Source of the DNA: an uncultured Desulfovibrio sp.
Lineage (GTDB): Bacteria; Desulfobacterota; Desulfovibrionia; Desulfovibrionales; Desulfovibrionaceae
Assembly: GCF_944324935.1 (NCBI RefSeq)
Contig: NZ_CALUYG010000001.1
Span: 1 to 64,000 of the forward strand
Direction: 5' to 3'
Length of the DNA: 64,000 bases
Part shown: piece by piece, positions 26,892 to 35,315 of the stretch
How positions within the stretch are numbered: the first letter of the stretch is position 1
Layout of the letters: every line of letters starts with the position of its first letter
Notes under the pieces: generated by a model
What the model was told of the DNA's origin: nothing
Database searches by the model: none
What the model saw: the letters and a program-made list of their open reading frames with translations, nothing else
Translations under genes and position numbers: made by a program

Positions 26892-27371
26892 ATGAAAAAC
26901 GTCACCATCTATACGGACGGCTCCTGTCTGGGCAATCCCGGTCCCGGCGGCTGGGCCGCCATTCTGGAACTGGACGGGACCGGACACCGGCGGGAGATGT
27001 CCGGCGGCTATGCCCGCACCACCAATAACCGTATGGAGCTGCGGGCCGTGCTCTTTGCCCTGGGCGCGCTCAAGGAGCCCTGCGCCGTGGAGCTCTACAC
27101 GGATTCCCAGTATGTCTGCCACGCCGTGGAGAAGGGCTGGCTCTGGGGCTGGAAAAAGCGCGGCTGGGTCAAGGCCGACAAAAAGCCGGTGAAGAACGTG
27201 GACCTCTGGCAGCGGCTGCCGGCCCTGCTCATGCGGCACGAGGTGCGCTTGCACTGGCTGCGCGGGCACGCCGGCCATCCCGAGAACGAGCGCTGCGACG
27301 AGCTGGCCCGGCAATGCGCCGCCCGGCGGGAGCTGCCGCCGGATGAGGGCTTTCGGCCGGATGACGTGTAG
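26892..27371 (+). CDS. rnhA: Ribonuclease HI
   Basis: Degrades RNA in RNA-DNA hybrids. The 159-residue enzyme keeps the full active site: D9 (IYTDGSC), E49 (NNRMEL), D71 (YTDSQYV), H126 (RGHAGHP) and D136 (ERCDELAR), and has the basic protrusion [16 protein letters not shown]. No strong ribosome binding site is seen. A possible terminator (GGACG/CGTCC then TTTTCTTTT, 27377-27412) follows. The 346 bp to the next gene otherwise hold one reverse family A repeat and about 140 bp with nothing recognised. Confidence 0.97.
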   Translation: MKNVTIYTDGSCLGNPGPGGWAAILELDGTGHRREMSGGYARTTNNRMELRAVLFALGALKEPCAVELYTDSQYVCHAVEKGWLWGWKKRGWVKADKKPVKNVDLWQRLPALLMRHEVRLHWLRGHAGHPENERCDELARQCAARRELPPDEGFRPDDV

Positions 27372-27547
27372 GGGCGGGACGTCCTGTTTCTTGAGATGCG
27401 TCCTTTTCTTTTGCGGCGTGACTACCGGGAGAGCATGGGCCGGGAGACTTCGGGCCGGGAGGTCTTCCGTGCGGTTGTGCCGCCCCTGTCCCGTGGCCTT
27501 GCTCCACAAGGCGATCCCGTTTGCGGGCGGCCTGAGCGGCGTGCAGA

Positions 27548-27691
27548 GAGCATTTTCAGTTTGAAACGCTTTGCGTTTCAAACCATACGGTCTGGCGTTT
27601 CGCGGAAAAAACGCGATTTTCCCGCCTGGTTTCGACCGGGCGGCGCTCTGCTGCCGCCTCGCATGTTGCCTTTTTCAAAGGCAACATGCTC
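27548..27691 (-). repeat. Repeat family A, copy 3 (reverse orientation)
   Basis: Full-length copy with ends GAGCATTTT and ATGCTC. Its first hairpin reads GCATGTTGCC/GGCAACATGC on the minus strand, where copy 1 has GCATTTTGCC/GGCAAAATGC, a paired substitution that keeps the stem. It ends 26 bp upstream of the membrane protein gene at 27718. Confidence 0.88.
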
Positions 27692-27717
27692 TCATAACCT
27701 GAGCATATAGATAAGAT

Positions 27718-28680
27718 ATGTCTTTGGAATCCCTGCTTTCTCTCTGGCATGCCCTGGGGCTGCCGCTGTGCCGCCTTTTGCTGGGGCTCGCCCTGGGGCT
27801 GCTGCTGGCCAACACGCTTGAGGCCCTGCGCTGGACGCGCCATCTGGCCCGGCTGGCGCAGCCGCTGGCCCGGGCGGCCCACCTGCGCCCCGTGGCCGGG
27901 GCGGCCTTCGCGCTGGCCTTCGTGTCGCCGGCCTCGGCCAACGGCCTGCTGTCCGAGGCGCACGAGGCGGGACGGCTCTCGCGTCAGGAGCTCGTGCTGG
28001 CCAATGTGTTCAACAGTCTGCCCGCCTTCCTCACCCATACGCCCACCATCTTCTTCCTGACCTGGCCGGTGCTGGGCAGTCCCGCCGTCCTCTATGTGCT
28101 GCTGACGCTGGTAGCGGCCATCCTGCGTACGGGGGGAACGGTGCTGGCCGGGCGGCTGCTGCTGCCGCCGCAGGCCCCGGCGGCGGACGACGGCGAGGCG
28201 GAAGCGCCCGCCCCCGGCTGGCGCGCGGCGCTGGACAAGGCCTGGAAGCGCTTTTTGCGCCGTCTGCCCAAACTGGTGTACTTTACCGTTCCCGTCTATG
28301 TGCTCATGTACTGCCTGCAGCGCTACGGCTATTTCGCCGCGGCGGAGGACTGGCTGTCCCGGCATATGGAGTGGCTGTCCTTCCTCAAGCCGCAGGCCGT
28401 GGGCGTCATCGTGCTGCATCTGGCGGCGGAGCTGGGGGCGGCGCTGGGAGCGGCCGGCAGCCTGCTGCAGACGGGCGGTCTGGCCGCACGGGACGTGGTG
28501 CTGGCGCTCATGGTCGGCAACATCCTGTCCACGCCCATGCGGGCCATCCGGCATCAGCTGCCATCCTATGCCGGTTTTTACCGACCGTCGCTGGCGCTGC
28601 GGCTCATCCTCGTCAATCAGGGCCTGCGGGCCCTGAGCATGGCGCTGGTCACCTGGGCATATTACCTGCTGACCCGCTGA
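27718..28680 (+). CDS. Nucleoside-recognition (Gate) domain membrane protein
   Basis: A 320-residue integral membrane protein with about eight hydrophobic segments. Two Gate-like halves are visible: residues 20-150 (LARLAQPLARAAHLRPVAGAAF, NSLPAFLTHTPTIFFL) and residues 185-318 (RLPKLVYFTVPVYVLMYCLQ, LMVGNILSTPMRAIRHQLPSY). Related proteins are annotated as nucleoside recognition or SpmA/SpmB-like; substrate is unknown. A Pro/Ala-rich cytoplasmic loop (about 158-175) separates the halves. A family A repeat sits just upstream. A weak hairpin with TTTT (28697-28714) follows. Confidence 0.75.
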   Translation: MSLESLLSLWHALGLPLCRLLLGLALGLLLANTLEALRWTRHLARLAQPLARAAHLRPVAGAAFALAFVSPASANGLLSEAHEAGRLSRQELVLANVFNSLPAFLTHTPTIFFLTWPVLGSPAVLYVLLTLVAAILRTGGTVLAGRLLLPPQAPAADDGEAEAPAPGWRAALDKAWKRFLRRLPKLVYFTVPVYVLMYCLQRYGYFAAAEDWLSRHMEWLSFLKPQAVGVIVLHLAAELGAALGAAGSLLQTGGLAARDVVLALMVGNILSTPMRAIRHQLPSYAGFYRPSLALRLILVNQGLRALSMALVTWAYYLLTR

Positions 28681-28798
28681 GGCCGGAGCGCGTCTTGCCG
28701 GAAAGCCGGCTTTTGCGCTATGCTGCCCGGCAGGCGTATGCTGCACGGACGGATCATCCGTCACATGGAAAATAACCACTTGTTTTTTGGGAGAAGAT

Positions 28799-29302
28799 AT
28801 GGTTGAGCCCGAATTTCTGCCCCTGCGCGGCGAGGACAGAGAGGCCAAGGCCCGTGCCAACAAGGCGGCGGGCTACCGCTGCTCGCAGCAGATAGGCTGT
28901 TCCTTTGCCGAGGAGCTCGGCGAGGATATGGGGCGTCTCATCCGGCTGGGCATGCCCTTCGGCAGCGGCATGGGCCGCGGACAGGTCTGCGGCTGCGTCG
29001 TGGGGGGGCTGCAGGTGCTGGGGTTGCGCTTCGCGCCCGCATCCGTGGCGGACAAGGCGGCCCGCAAGGTGTTGACCCGCAAGCAGAATGCGTTCCTGCA
29101 AGCCTTTGAGGCCCGGCATGGCTCGATCATCTGCCGCGAGCTCACGGCGCATGCCCGGCAGGGCGGCGCGGTGGAAGCGGGCGGCAGTTTTTTTGCCGGT
29201 TCCTGCATCGGTCTCATGGTCAGCGCCAGCCACCTGCTGGAAGATCTGCTTGCCGACGACAGCACGGCGGACAGGGAGCGGGAGAAGGAGGCGGACGCAT
29301 GA
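28799..29302 (+). CDS. C_GCAxxG_C_C family redox protein
   Basis: A 167-residue protein with the spaced Cys/Gly signature of this family: GYRCSQQIGCSFAEELGED (first Cys and the GCAxxG-like element), GSGMGRGQVCGCVVGGLQVLGL (second), and SIICRELTAHA (third). Family members are helical and thought to be redox-active, but no reaction is established. The C-terminus (AGGSFFAGSCIGLMVSASHLLEDLL) is hydrophobic-helical. GGGAGAAG precedes the ATG at 28799. The stop overlaps the next gene by four bases, coupling it to the ubiquitin-like protein. Confidence 0.78.
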   Translation: MVEPEFLPLRGEDREAKARANKAAGYRCSQQIGCSFAEELGEDMGRLIRLGMPFGSGMGRGQVCGCVVGGLQVLGLRFAPASVADKAARKVLTRKQNAFLQAFEARHGSIICRELTAHARQGGAVEAGGSFFAGSCIGLMVSASHLLEDLLADDSTADREREKEADA

Positions 29303-29544
29303 GCCGCGAACATCCGACCGTCATCCAGCCGCAACACGACGGCGCGCGTGTCCTCGTGCGCGTGCAGCCGGAGGAGACATGGCTTTCCCTGCCGCGCCCC
29401 AAGCTGGCCCGGCAATTGCTGGACGCGCTCGGCATAGGGGAGGAATGCGCGCTGGTCGCCCGCGGCGGGGAACTGCTGACCCCGGACAGGCACATCTGGC
29501 CTGACGACGAGCTGCTGGTACGCAAGGTGGCCTCGTCGGGATAG
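29299..29544 (+). CDS. Small ubiquitin-like (ThiS/MoaD-type) protein
   Basis: An 81-residue protein whose second half follows the beta-grasp pattern of ThiS and MoaD: LARQLLDALGIGEECALVARGGELLTPDRHIWPDDELLVRKV. It ends in SSG rather than the diagnostic GG, so adenylation by an E1-like enzyme is doubtful; it may be a structural relative. It is translationally coupled to the C_GCAxxG_C_C gene by ATGA overlap. No ThiF/MoeB gene is adjacent. Confidence 0.6.
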   Translation: MSREHPTVIQPQHDGARVLVRVQPEETWLSLPRPKLARQLLDALGIGEECALVARGGELLTPDRHIWPDDELLVRKVASSG

Positions 29545-29644
29545 CGCCGGATACGCGCGGCGGCCGCTCCCCTCCGGGGCAGGCGGGCCGTCGCGGCCGT
29601 GCCGGACTATCGACATTCGCCGTTGCCCGTGGTATTTTGCTAGG

Positions 29645-30349
29645 ATGTTCTCTCCCGATGTAGATCTGGTCCAGTCCATACGTCTGCTGACCGCCTCCCT
29701 CGTGCCCATGATGCTGGGCATGATCGTACATGAGGTGGCGCACGGTCTGGCCGCGCGCCGTCTGGGCGATCCCACGGCCGACATGATGGGGCGGCTTACG
29801 CTCAATCCCGTGCCGCACATCGATCCGCTGGGCCTGCTGTGTTTCGTGTTCACCAGCATCCTGGGGGGCTTCATTTTCGGCTGGGCCAGGCCCGTACCGG
29901 TCAATCCCCGCTATTTCCGCAAGCCCGCACGGGACATGATGCTGGTGGCGCTCGCCGGGCCGGGCAGCAATTTTGTGCTGGCGCTGCTTTTCGGCCTGGC
30001 GCTCGCGCTCATGGTCATCGTCAGTCCCGAGAGCTTTGCCGGGCGGATGTCCCCGGTACGACCCTCGGCAACCGCACAGTTCCTCGTGCTCATGTGCACG
30101 CAGGGCATCCTGATCAATCTCTGTCTTGCCTGGTTCAATCTGCTGCCGCTGCCGCCGCTGGACGGCAGCCGGGTCGTGGCCTATTTTCTGCCCATGCACC
30201 TGGCGCTCTCCTACGCCCGGCTGGAGCGGTACGGTTTCGTGGTGCTGCTCGTCCTGCTGTTCAGCGGCGTGCTGGGCCGGGTGCTGGGGCCGCTGGTGAA
30301 CGCTTCCTTCAGTCTGGTGCTGCATGTGACGCTTTCCCTGGTGGCCTGA
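29645..30349 (+). CDS. Site-2 protease family (M50B) membrane peptidase
   Basis: A 234-residue membrane protein, five to six hydrophobic segments, with the zinc motif HEVAH at about residue 29-33, ARRLGDPTA, TLNPVPHIDPLG, ALAGPGSNF and the third-ligand motif NLLPLPPLDGSR. It is the short PDZ-less type often found next to trpS. Substrate unknown. A weak GGCC-hairpin plus TTTTTT lies at the stop codon. Confidence 0.87.
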   Translation: MFSPDVDLVQSIRLLTASLVPMMLGMIVHEVAHGLAARRLGDPTADMMGRLTLNPVPHIDPLGLLCFVFTSILGGFIFGWARPVPVNPRYFRKPARDMMLVALAGPGSNFVLALLFGLALALMVIVSPESFAGRMSPVRPSATAQFLVLMCTQGILINLCLAWFNLLPLPPLDGSRVVAYFLPMHLALSYARLERYGFVVLLVLLFSGVLGRVLGPLVNASFSLVLHVTLSLVA

Positions 30350-30408
30350 GGGGCCGTTTTTTCTCCGCGGCGCGTGCCGGTTGCGCATGGCGTCGCGGAA
30401 GGGCCCGT

Positions 30409-30464
30409 CCGGCGGAGGACGGTCCCCCAAAACCACGGGGACCGGGACCGCCGGTCGTTTTTTT
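30409..30464 (+). promoter_or_regulatory. Alternative hairpins and terminator in the trpS leader (attenuator-like)
   Basis: A terminator hairpin GACCGG/CCGGTC (30440-30456) is followed by seven T residues (30458-30464), 68 bp before trpS. An upstream stem CGGTCCCC/GGGGACCG (30420-30444) uses the same bases 30440-30444 and would exclude it. A further pairing CCGGCGG (30409) with CCGCCGG (30448) is also possible. No leader peptide with Trp codons and no T-box motif are seen. It may simply be the terminator of the M50 gene. Confidence 0.45.
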
Positions 30465-30532
30465 CGTCAACCGCGGCCGCCGGCCGCGCAAGTGCCGCTG
30501 TCCGCTTACGGGCAGCCATTTCAGAGGATACC

Positions 30533-31519
30533 ATGAGCATGGAACGTCCCCGCACCGTATCGGGTATGCGTCCTACCGGGCCCCTGCATCTGGGGCATTA
30601 TTTCGGCGTGCTGAAAAACTATGTGGCTCTCCAGTATAGCGAGGAAGCCTATTTCTTCGTGGCGGACTGGCATGCCCTGACCAGCGATTACGCCGATCCG
30701 TCCAATATCCGCCGGAACATCGCGGAAATGGTCAAGGACTGGGTGGCCGCCGGGCTGGAACCCAGCCAGTGCGTCATTTTCCGGCAGTCCGCCGTCAAGG
30801 AGCATGCGGAGCTTTCCCTCCTGCTGTCCATGATCACGCCGGTCTCGTGGCTGGAGCGCAATCCCACCTACAAGGAGCAGCAACAGCAGATCACCAACAA
30901 GGATCTGGGCAATGCGGGCTTCCTCTGCTATCCGGTGCTCATGGCGGCGGATATCCTCATGTACCGGCCGCACGGGGTCCCCGTGGGCGAAGATCAGCTG
31001 CCGCACATGGAGCTGACGCGGGAGATCGCCCGGCGCTTCAATTATCTGTACGGGGAGAACACCTTCCCCGAGCCGCAGGCCATGCTGACGCCCGCCGCCA
31101 GGTGCCCGGGGCTTGACGGCCGCAAGATGTCCAAAAGCTACAATAACGGTATCTTCCTGCGGGACACGATGGCCGACATCGAGCCCAAGGTGAAGACCAT
31201 GTTCACGGACAAGAACCGTCTGCGCAAGTCCGATCCCGGCGATCCCTCCGTATGCAACCTTTTCCCCTATCATGTGCTGCTGAGCAGCCCTGAGGAACAG
31301 GAGGAGATCCGGAAGGGCTGCGTCAGCGCCAGCATGGGCTGTGTGGACTGCAAGAAGCGCTTCCTCGCGCATCTGGCGGCCTTCCTGGAGCCCTTGCAGG
31401 CGCGCCGGTCGGAGCTGACGGACAGCCGCGTGGCGGAGATCCTTGCCGACGGCAACGACCGGGCCCGCGCCTTTGCTTCCCGCACGCTGGATATGGTGCG
31501 CGAGCGCATGGGCTTGTGA
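30533..31519 (+). CDS. trpS: Tryptophan-tRNA ligase
   Basis: Charges tRNA-Trp. The 328-residue class I synthetase has the HIGH-type motif HLGH (residues 19-22), KMSKS at 198-202, the PVSWLERNPTYKEQ and GEDQLPHMELTREIARRFN segments, and a helical anticodon-binding C-terminus. The ATG at 30533 has AGAGGA five bases upstream; a longer in-frame reading passes through the terminator and is rejected. ruvX starts eight bases after its stop codon. Confidence 0.97.
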   Translation: MSMERPRTVSGMRPTGPLHLGHYFGVLKNYVALQYSEEAYFFVADWHALTSDYADPSNIRRNIAEMVKDWVAAGLEPSQCVIFRQSAVKEHAELSLLLSMITPVSWLERNPTYKEQQQQITNKDLGNAGFLCYPVLMAADILMYRPHGVPVGEDQLPHMELTREIARRFNYLYGENTFPEPQAMLTPAARCPGLDGRKMSKSYNNGIFLRDTMADIEPKVKTMFTDKNRLRKSDPGDPSVCNLFPYHVLLSSPEEQEEIRKGCVSASMGCVDCKKRFLAHLAAFLEPLQARRSELTDSRVAEILADGNDRARAFASRTLDMVRERMGL

Positions 31520-31526
31520 GCGTTTC

Positions 31527-31997
31527 GTGAGATGCGTCGGCATTGATTACGGTCTGGAGCGGACAGGGCTGGCCGCCTGCGATGCGGCGGGCGTGCTGGC
31601 CTATCCGCTGACCACGCTGCGCCTTGCGGACTTCCCGGACCGCAAGGCCTTCCTGGATGCGCTGGCCGGGCGCGTGCTCGCCGAGGACCCCGCGGCCGTG
31701 GTGCTGGGGCTGCCGTTGCGTGAAGACGGGACGGAAAGCCTCACCACCCGGCAGGTACGCAATGTGGCCGGGCGGCTCATGCGGCGCATCCCCCGTCCGT
31801 TTTACTGGATGCCGGAACTGCTCAGTTCCGTGGAGGCGGAAATGGACCTGCGCGAGGCGGGCCTTGCGCGGCGGCGTCACAAGGCCGTGCTGGACCAGCA
31901 GGCCGCGGTCCGCATCCTTGCATCCTTCCTTGCGCTGCCGCCCGACAGGCGACAGCCCGTGGCCCCTCCCCCGCCGACGCCGGCCGCCGGCGTCTGA
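31527..31997 (+). CDS. ruvX: RuvX/YqgF-type nuclease (putative Holliday junction resolvase)
   Basis: RNase H-fold protein linked to pre-16S rRNA 5' maturation and, by older annotation, Holliday junction resolution. The 156-residue product shows the first acidic residue in VGIDYGLERTG (Asp7), VLGLPLREDGTES and, later, a DREAGL-like helix before the Ala-rich end. Only a GTG start at 31527 fits; the ATG nearby is in another frame. It has a Pro-rich tail (VAPPPPTPAAG). Confidence 0.85.
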   Translation: MRCVGIDYGLERTGLAACDAAGVLAYPLTTLRLADFPDRKAFLDALAGRVLAEDPAAVVLGLPLREDGTESLTTRQVRNVAGRLMRRIPRPFYWMPELLSSVEAEMDLREAGLARRRHKAVLDQQAAVRILASFLALPPDRRQPVAPPPPTPAAGV

Positions 31998-32124
31998 CAG
32001 GGCGGGAGGCGGCGTCCGGTATGCCGCTTGCGCCCCTTCTCCCGCACAGCGGGCCGGCCTTGAGAAAGCGGCGTTTTCCCGGTAAAAGGAGGGCATCCCG
32101 ACCGTCCTGCCGCGAGGAGCCCGC

Positions 32125-33174
32125 ATGAAGATCCTGCTTCGTCTGCTTGCCCTGCTGTGTGTCTGCCTCCTCCTCGCCGGAGGGGGGCTTGCCTGGTTTG
32201 TCTATGATTTCCTGCACACGCCGCCGGAACCGGCGGGCCGGGAAGTGCTCTTCGACGTCGTGCCCGGGGCAAGCTTCGGCAAGATCGCCCAGGGGCTGGA
32301 GCAGAAAGGGCTTGTGACCAGTGCCGAAAAATTCGGCTGGCTGGCCCGCTACCGCAAGATGGACGGTCGCCTCCAGGCCGGACGCTTTGCCCTGCGGACG
32401 GACTGGAGGCCGGATCAGGTGCTGGACTGGCTGGTCAACGGCCAGCCTGTGCTCTTCCGTGTGACGGTCCCCGAGGGGCTGACCTGGTGGCAGACGGGCA
32501 GGCTGCTGGAGGCGGCGGGATTCGTCCGCTTTGAGGATTTCCGGGCCGTGGTGCTGGACAAGGAATTCCTGCGCAAGTACGGCATCCCCTTCGCTTCCGC
32601 GGAAGGCTTTCTCATGCCGGACACCTATCTGCTGCGCAAGGACGATGCGCCGGATCTGGATTCCGCACGCAGCGTGGCCGGACGTCTGGTGGACACCTTC
32701 TGGCGCAAGGCCGGGACCTGCTGGCCGGGCGGAAAAAAGCCCGCGCCCGCGGAACTGAAACGACTGGTCATCCTTGCCTCCGTGGTGGAAAAGGAGACCG
32801 CCATCGACAGCGAGCGGCCGCGTGTGGCGGGGGTGTATGCCAACCGGCTCGCGCGTAACATGCTGCTGCAGGCGGATCCCACGGTCATTTACGGCCTGGG
32901 AGCGGGCTTTGACGGCAATCTGCGGCGTAAGCATCTGGACGATCCCGCCAACCCCTACAATACCTATCAGCGCCCCGGCCTGCCGCCCGGGCCCATCTGT
33001 TCGTTCGGCACAGCGGCGCTGAAGGCCGCCATTGCGCCGGAGGCACATGATTTTCTGTATTTCGTCGCTCGTACCGATGGCGGCGAACATATCTTTTCCA
33101 CCAATCTCAACGACCATAATCGCGCCGTGCGCCAGTATCTGCGAAACCGGCGCAAACCGCGTCAGGCGGAGTGA
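32125..33174 (+). CDS. mltG: Endolytic murein transglycosylase MltG
   Basis: Cleaves nascent glycan strands at the inner membrane. The 349-residue protein has an N-terminal membrane anchor (residues 4-27), a LysM-like region, and the YceG catalytic domain with EGFLMPDTY, the catalytic Glu222 in ASVVEKET, RVAGVYANRL, LQADPTVIYG and the ending NLNDHNRAV. CGAGGAGCC precedes the ATG. The pairing ruvX-mltG is common in bacteria. Confidence 0.95.
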   Translation: MKILLRLLALLCVCLLLAGGGLAWFVYDFLHTPPEPAGREVLFDVVPGASFGKIAQGLEQKGLVTSAEKFGWLARYRKMDGRLQAGRFALRTDWRPDQVLDWLVNGQPVLFRVTVPEGLTWWQTGRLLEAAGFVRFEDFRAVVLDKEFLRKYGIPFASAEGFLMPDTYLLRKDDAPDLDSARSVAGRLVDTFWRKAGTCWPGGKKPAPAELKRLVILASVVEKETAIDSERPRVAGVYANRLARNMLLQADPTVIYGLGAGFDGNLRRKHLDDPANPYNTYQRPGLPPGPICSFGTAALKAAIAPEAHDFLYFVARTDGGEHIFSTNLNDHNRAVRQYLRNRRKPRQAE

Positions 33175-33182
33175 GGCCATCC

Positions 33183-33431
33183 ATGAAATACCTTATCATG
33201 CAGGATTTTTCCGGGCAGGCTGTCCCCTTCATCTTTCCCCGGCGTGTGGATCATAGCGATATGCGCGAGCAGCTCCCCTACGCGCAGGTGCTGTCCGCAG
33301 GCTTTGTGGAGCATGAGGCCGGCGGTTTCGTCTGCCACGGCGGCAATGCCGAACTGCGGGTGCGGGCCCGCCCGGAGGAGGATGCCGCCATCATCGCCGA
33401 AGCCCTGCGCCCGGAAAGTCGGCGTACATAG
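33183..33431 (+). CDS. Small conserved protein of unknown function
   Basis: An 82-residue protein (MKYLIMQDFSGQAVPFIFPRRVDH...) starting nine bases after mltG, with GGAG and TGAGG just upstream. It looks like a small folded cytoplasmic protein with alternating beta strands (PFIFP, LSAGFVEHEAGGFVCHGG, ELRVRARPEED). No family recognised. Its composition and coupling to mltG support it as a real gene. Confidence 0.7.
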   Translation: MKYLIMQDFSGQAVPFIFPRRVDHSDMREQLPYAQVLSAGFVEHEAGGFVCHGGNAELRVRARPEEDAAIIAEALRPESRRT

Positions 33432-33474
33432 AGGTTGCCGACAGGTTTTCGCCGCCTGCCCGGGAGGAAGGGAA

Positions 33475-33560
33475 AGCCCGCGCTCTGCTGTCGATGCCCG
33501 TAACTTCCTTCGTCGTAACGGGCACGGCCTGCGGCCGCCGGTCCAGGCGCTGGATGGTCA
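33475..33560 (+). repeat. Repeat family C module 2, single copy
   Basis: CGCTCTGCTGTCGATGCCCG followed by TAAC...CGGGCACGGCCTGCGGCCGCC matches, in the opposite orientation, the 71-bp tandem unit at 20930. It is the main content of the 373-bp gap 33432-33804, together with the terminator at 33604-33644; nothing else is recognised there. Confidence 0.75.
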
Positions 33561-33603
33561 GGCGCTGGCTCTTCCTGTGCCTCCGGGGCCGCGTTGCGCA
33601 TGC

Positions 33604-33644
33604 AAGAAAAAAACGGCGTTCCGTCTGCTGACGGAACGCCGTTT
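33604..33644 (-). terminator. Strong terminator of the receiver-TPR gene
   Basis: Perfect 15-bp stem AAACGGCGTTCCGTC/GACGGAACGCCGTTT with a four-base loop, followed on the minus strand by a T-run (plus-strand AAAAAAA at its left). It lies about 160 bp past the stop codon at 33805. Confidence 0.85.
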
Positions 33645-33804
33645 GGCGTCGTTGACATCTGCCGGGAGCGCCGGCCTGGGGCTGCATGGGTGGACTGCGC
33701 GGATTGCGCGGCAGGGCGGGAAGCGCAGACTATGCGCTGTTGACACAATTTTTACAACGCGTCCCCGCCTTCTTCCCCCAGACAAGGCGCAAACCGTGTG
33801 CGCC

Positions 33805-35250
33805 CTAGGCATTCTTCTCGCTGCCGATCTTGGCGTTGATCTCCTGCAAGAGCTTCTGGGCCTGAGCATTGTCGGGCTCCATCTCCAGCGCCGTACGCAC
33901 CAGCGGCAGGGCATGCATGCTGTCATTGACGGCAAAGAAGACCTCGGCGATGTTGCAGGCGATGACCGCCGATTTCTGCGGCAGACTGGGGTTGAGCGCC
34001 ATAGCCTTGAGCATGGAGGCGCGGGCGGATTCGTAGTCCTTGCCTTCGGCATAGGCAAGGCCGAGATTGTAATGCAGGCCGTCGTTGTCCGGCACGACCT
34101 TGAGGGCCTTCTTGTATTCCTCGGTGGCTTCCTGCCAGCGGCCGCTCCGGCGCAGCAGCATACCCACGCGGTTGAACACCACCAGATCGTCCTTGCTCCA
34201 GTAATCGCGCTTGGCTTCCAGACCGCGTTGCAGGAAGCTGATGGCCATGTCGGGGTCCACATCGGAGTAGGCGTCCGCCACGCGGAAGGCTACGCCGCCC
34301 ACATGCTCCATAGCTTCGCGGCTGGCCAGCTCGACGCTCTGATTGAACATCTTGCGGGCGTCCTCGCGGCGGTTGAGCTTGAGATAGAGTTCGCCGATGG
34401 CCAGCTTGCGCTCCACGTTGAGCGGCGAGAGCTGATCCAGCCGTTCAAGGTATTCAAGCTGCTTGAGCGGCTTTTTCATCTCTTCGTAGAGATCGGCGAG
34501 CTTGCGCAGCGGTTCGAGGTACATGTCGGCGCTGCGGCTGGCGTTTTCATACGCTTCGCAGGCCTTTTCACGCTGTCCCATGGAGCGGAACACGTCGCCG
34601 ATGATGAGCAGCACGGCCGCGGAATTGGCCTTGAGTTCCAGCGCCTGACGACAGACCTGGAGAGCGCGCAGGTTCTCTCCCTGCGAGTGCAGGGTGCGGG
34701 CCCATTCCAGCATGCGGCTCATCTTGCCGTGCGGGCGTACGGTGGCCGCCAGCCGTTCCAGCAGCTGATCTTGATTGTCGGGTTTGGCGAAAAAGGCGTC
34801 CGCGCCGGCTTCATGCAGGAGCACATAGCGTTGCTGCTCCGTTTCCGCGGCGATGAAGACGATGCGCACCTCGGGGAAGCCGTTCTTGATGAGGCGGACC
34901 ATATAACTGAGGTCGCGACCCTTGAGGCTCTGCTCGATGAGCAGCAGGGGCGTCGCGTTTTCGGAGCAGACATTGCGCAGAATCCGCAGCAGCATGTCGG
35001 CATCATGGGCGATGCTGATCTTGTCGGCCGGCAGCCCGAGGTTTTCGTTCAGCACGTCCCGCAGCATATCCGTCAGCGCGACATCATCGGAAACGCAGAT
35101 CAGATGGCCGCTGTCCTTGAGAAACTCGCGGATGGCGTCTTCGTACTGCTTGCTGTCCTGCGGTGCGGATTTTTCCTTGCTTATGCTCGCCTCGACCTGC
35201 CGCATCGCCATGCGCTGCGCAAGGCCCGACGTCGCGTTGGAATTTGCCAT
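33805..35250 (-). CDS. Receiver-like domain plus TPR protein
   Basis: A 481-residue cytoplasmic protein. Residues about 47-175 form a response-regulator receiver fold (HLICVSDDVALTDML, FVIAAET-type strand, ADAFFAKPD with the conserved Lys156). At the phosphoacceptor position the strand reads LLLIEQSL, putting Glu106 in place of Asp, so normal phosphorylation is unlikely. Residues about 195-475 are tandem TPR repeats (for example ALQVCRQALELKANSAAVLLIIG and SARASMLKAMALNPS). There is no DNA-binding domain. The ATG at 35250 is chosen for its AGGAGGA site. A scaffold or adaptor role is inferred. Confidence 0.85.
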   Translation of the reverse strand: MANSNATSGLAQRMAMRQVEASISKEKSAPQDSKQYEDAIREFLKDSGHLICVSDDVALTDMLRDVLNENLGLPADKISIAHDADMLLRILRNVCSENATPLLLIEQSLKGRDLSYMVRLIKNGFPEVRIVFIAAETEQQRYVLLHEAGADAFFAKPDNQDQLLERLAATVRPHGKMSRMLEWARTLHSQGENLRALQVCRQALELKANSAAVLLIIGDVFRSMGQREKACEAYENASRSADMYLEPLRKLADLYEEMKKPLKQLEYLERLDQLSPLNVERKLAIGELYLKLNRREDARKMFNQSVELASREAMEHVGGVAFRVADAYSDVDPDMAISFLQRGLEAKRDYWSKDDLVVFNRVGMLLRRSGRWQEATEEYKKALKVVPDNDGLHYNLGLAYAEGKDYESARASMLKAMALNPSLPQKSAVIACNIAEVFFAVNDSMHALPLVRTALEMEPDNAQAQKLLQEINAKIGSEKNA

Positions 35251-35315
35251 TGCTTCCTCCTGTGAGGCTTGCCGGACAATTCGTGTGTTGTCCGCCAATC
35301 CTTAGACTGGCAGAT

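Noticed and set aside
28747..28763. Palindrome GACGGAT-C-ATCCGTC before the C_GCAxxG_C_C gene
   Set aside because: Could be an operator, but it is only 15 bp, has no second copy in the window and no regulator nearby, so it is not listed as a feature.
30350..30532. T-box riboswitch upstream of trpS
   Set aside because: No T-box sequence or specifier stem could be found, and T-boxes are rare outside Firmicutes, Actinobacteria and a few others.
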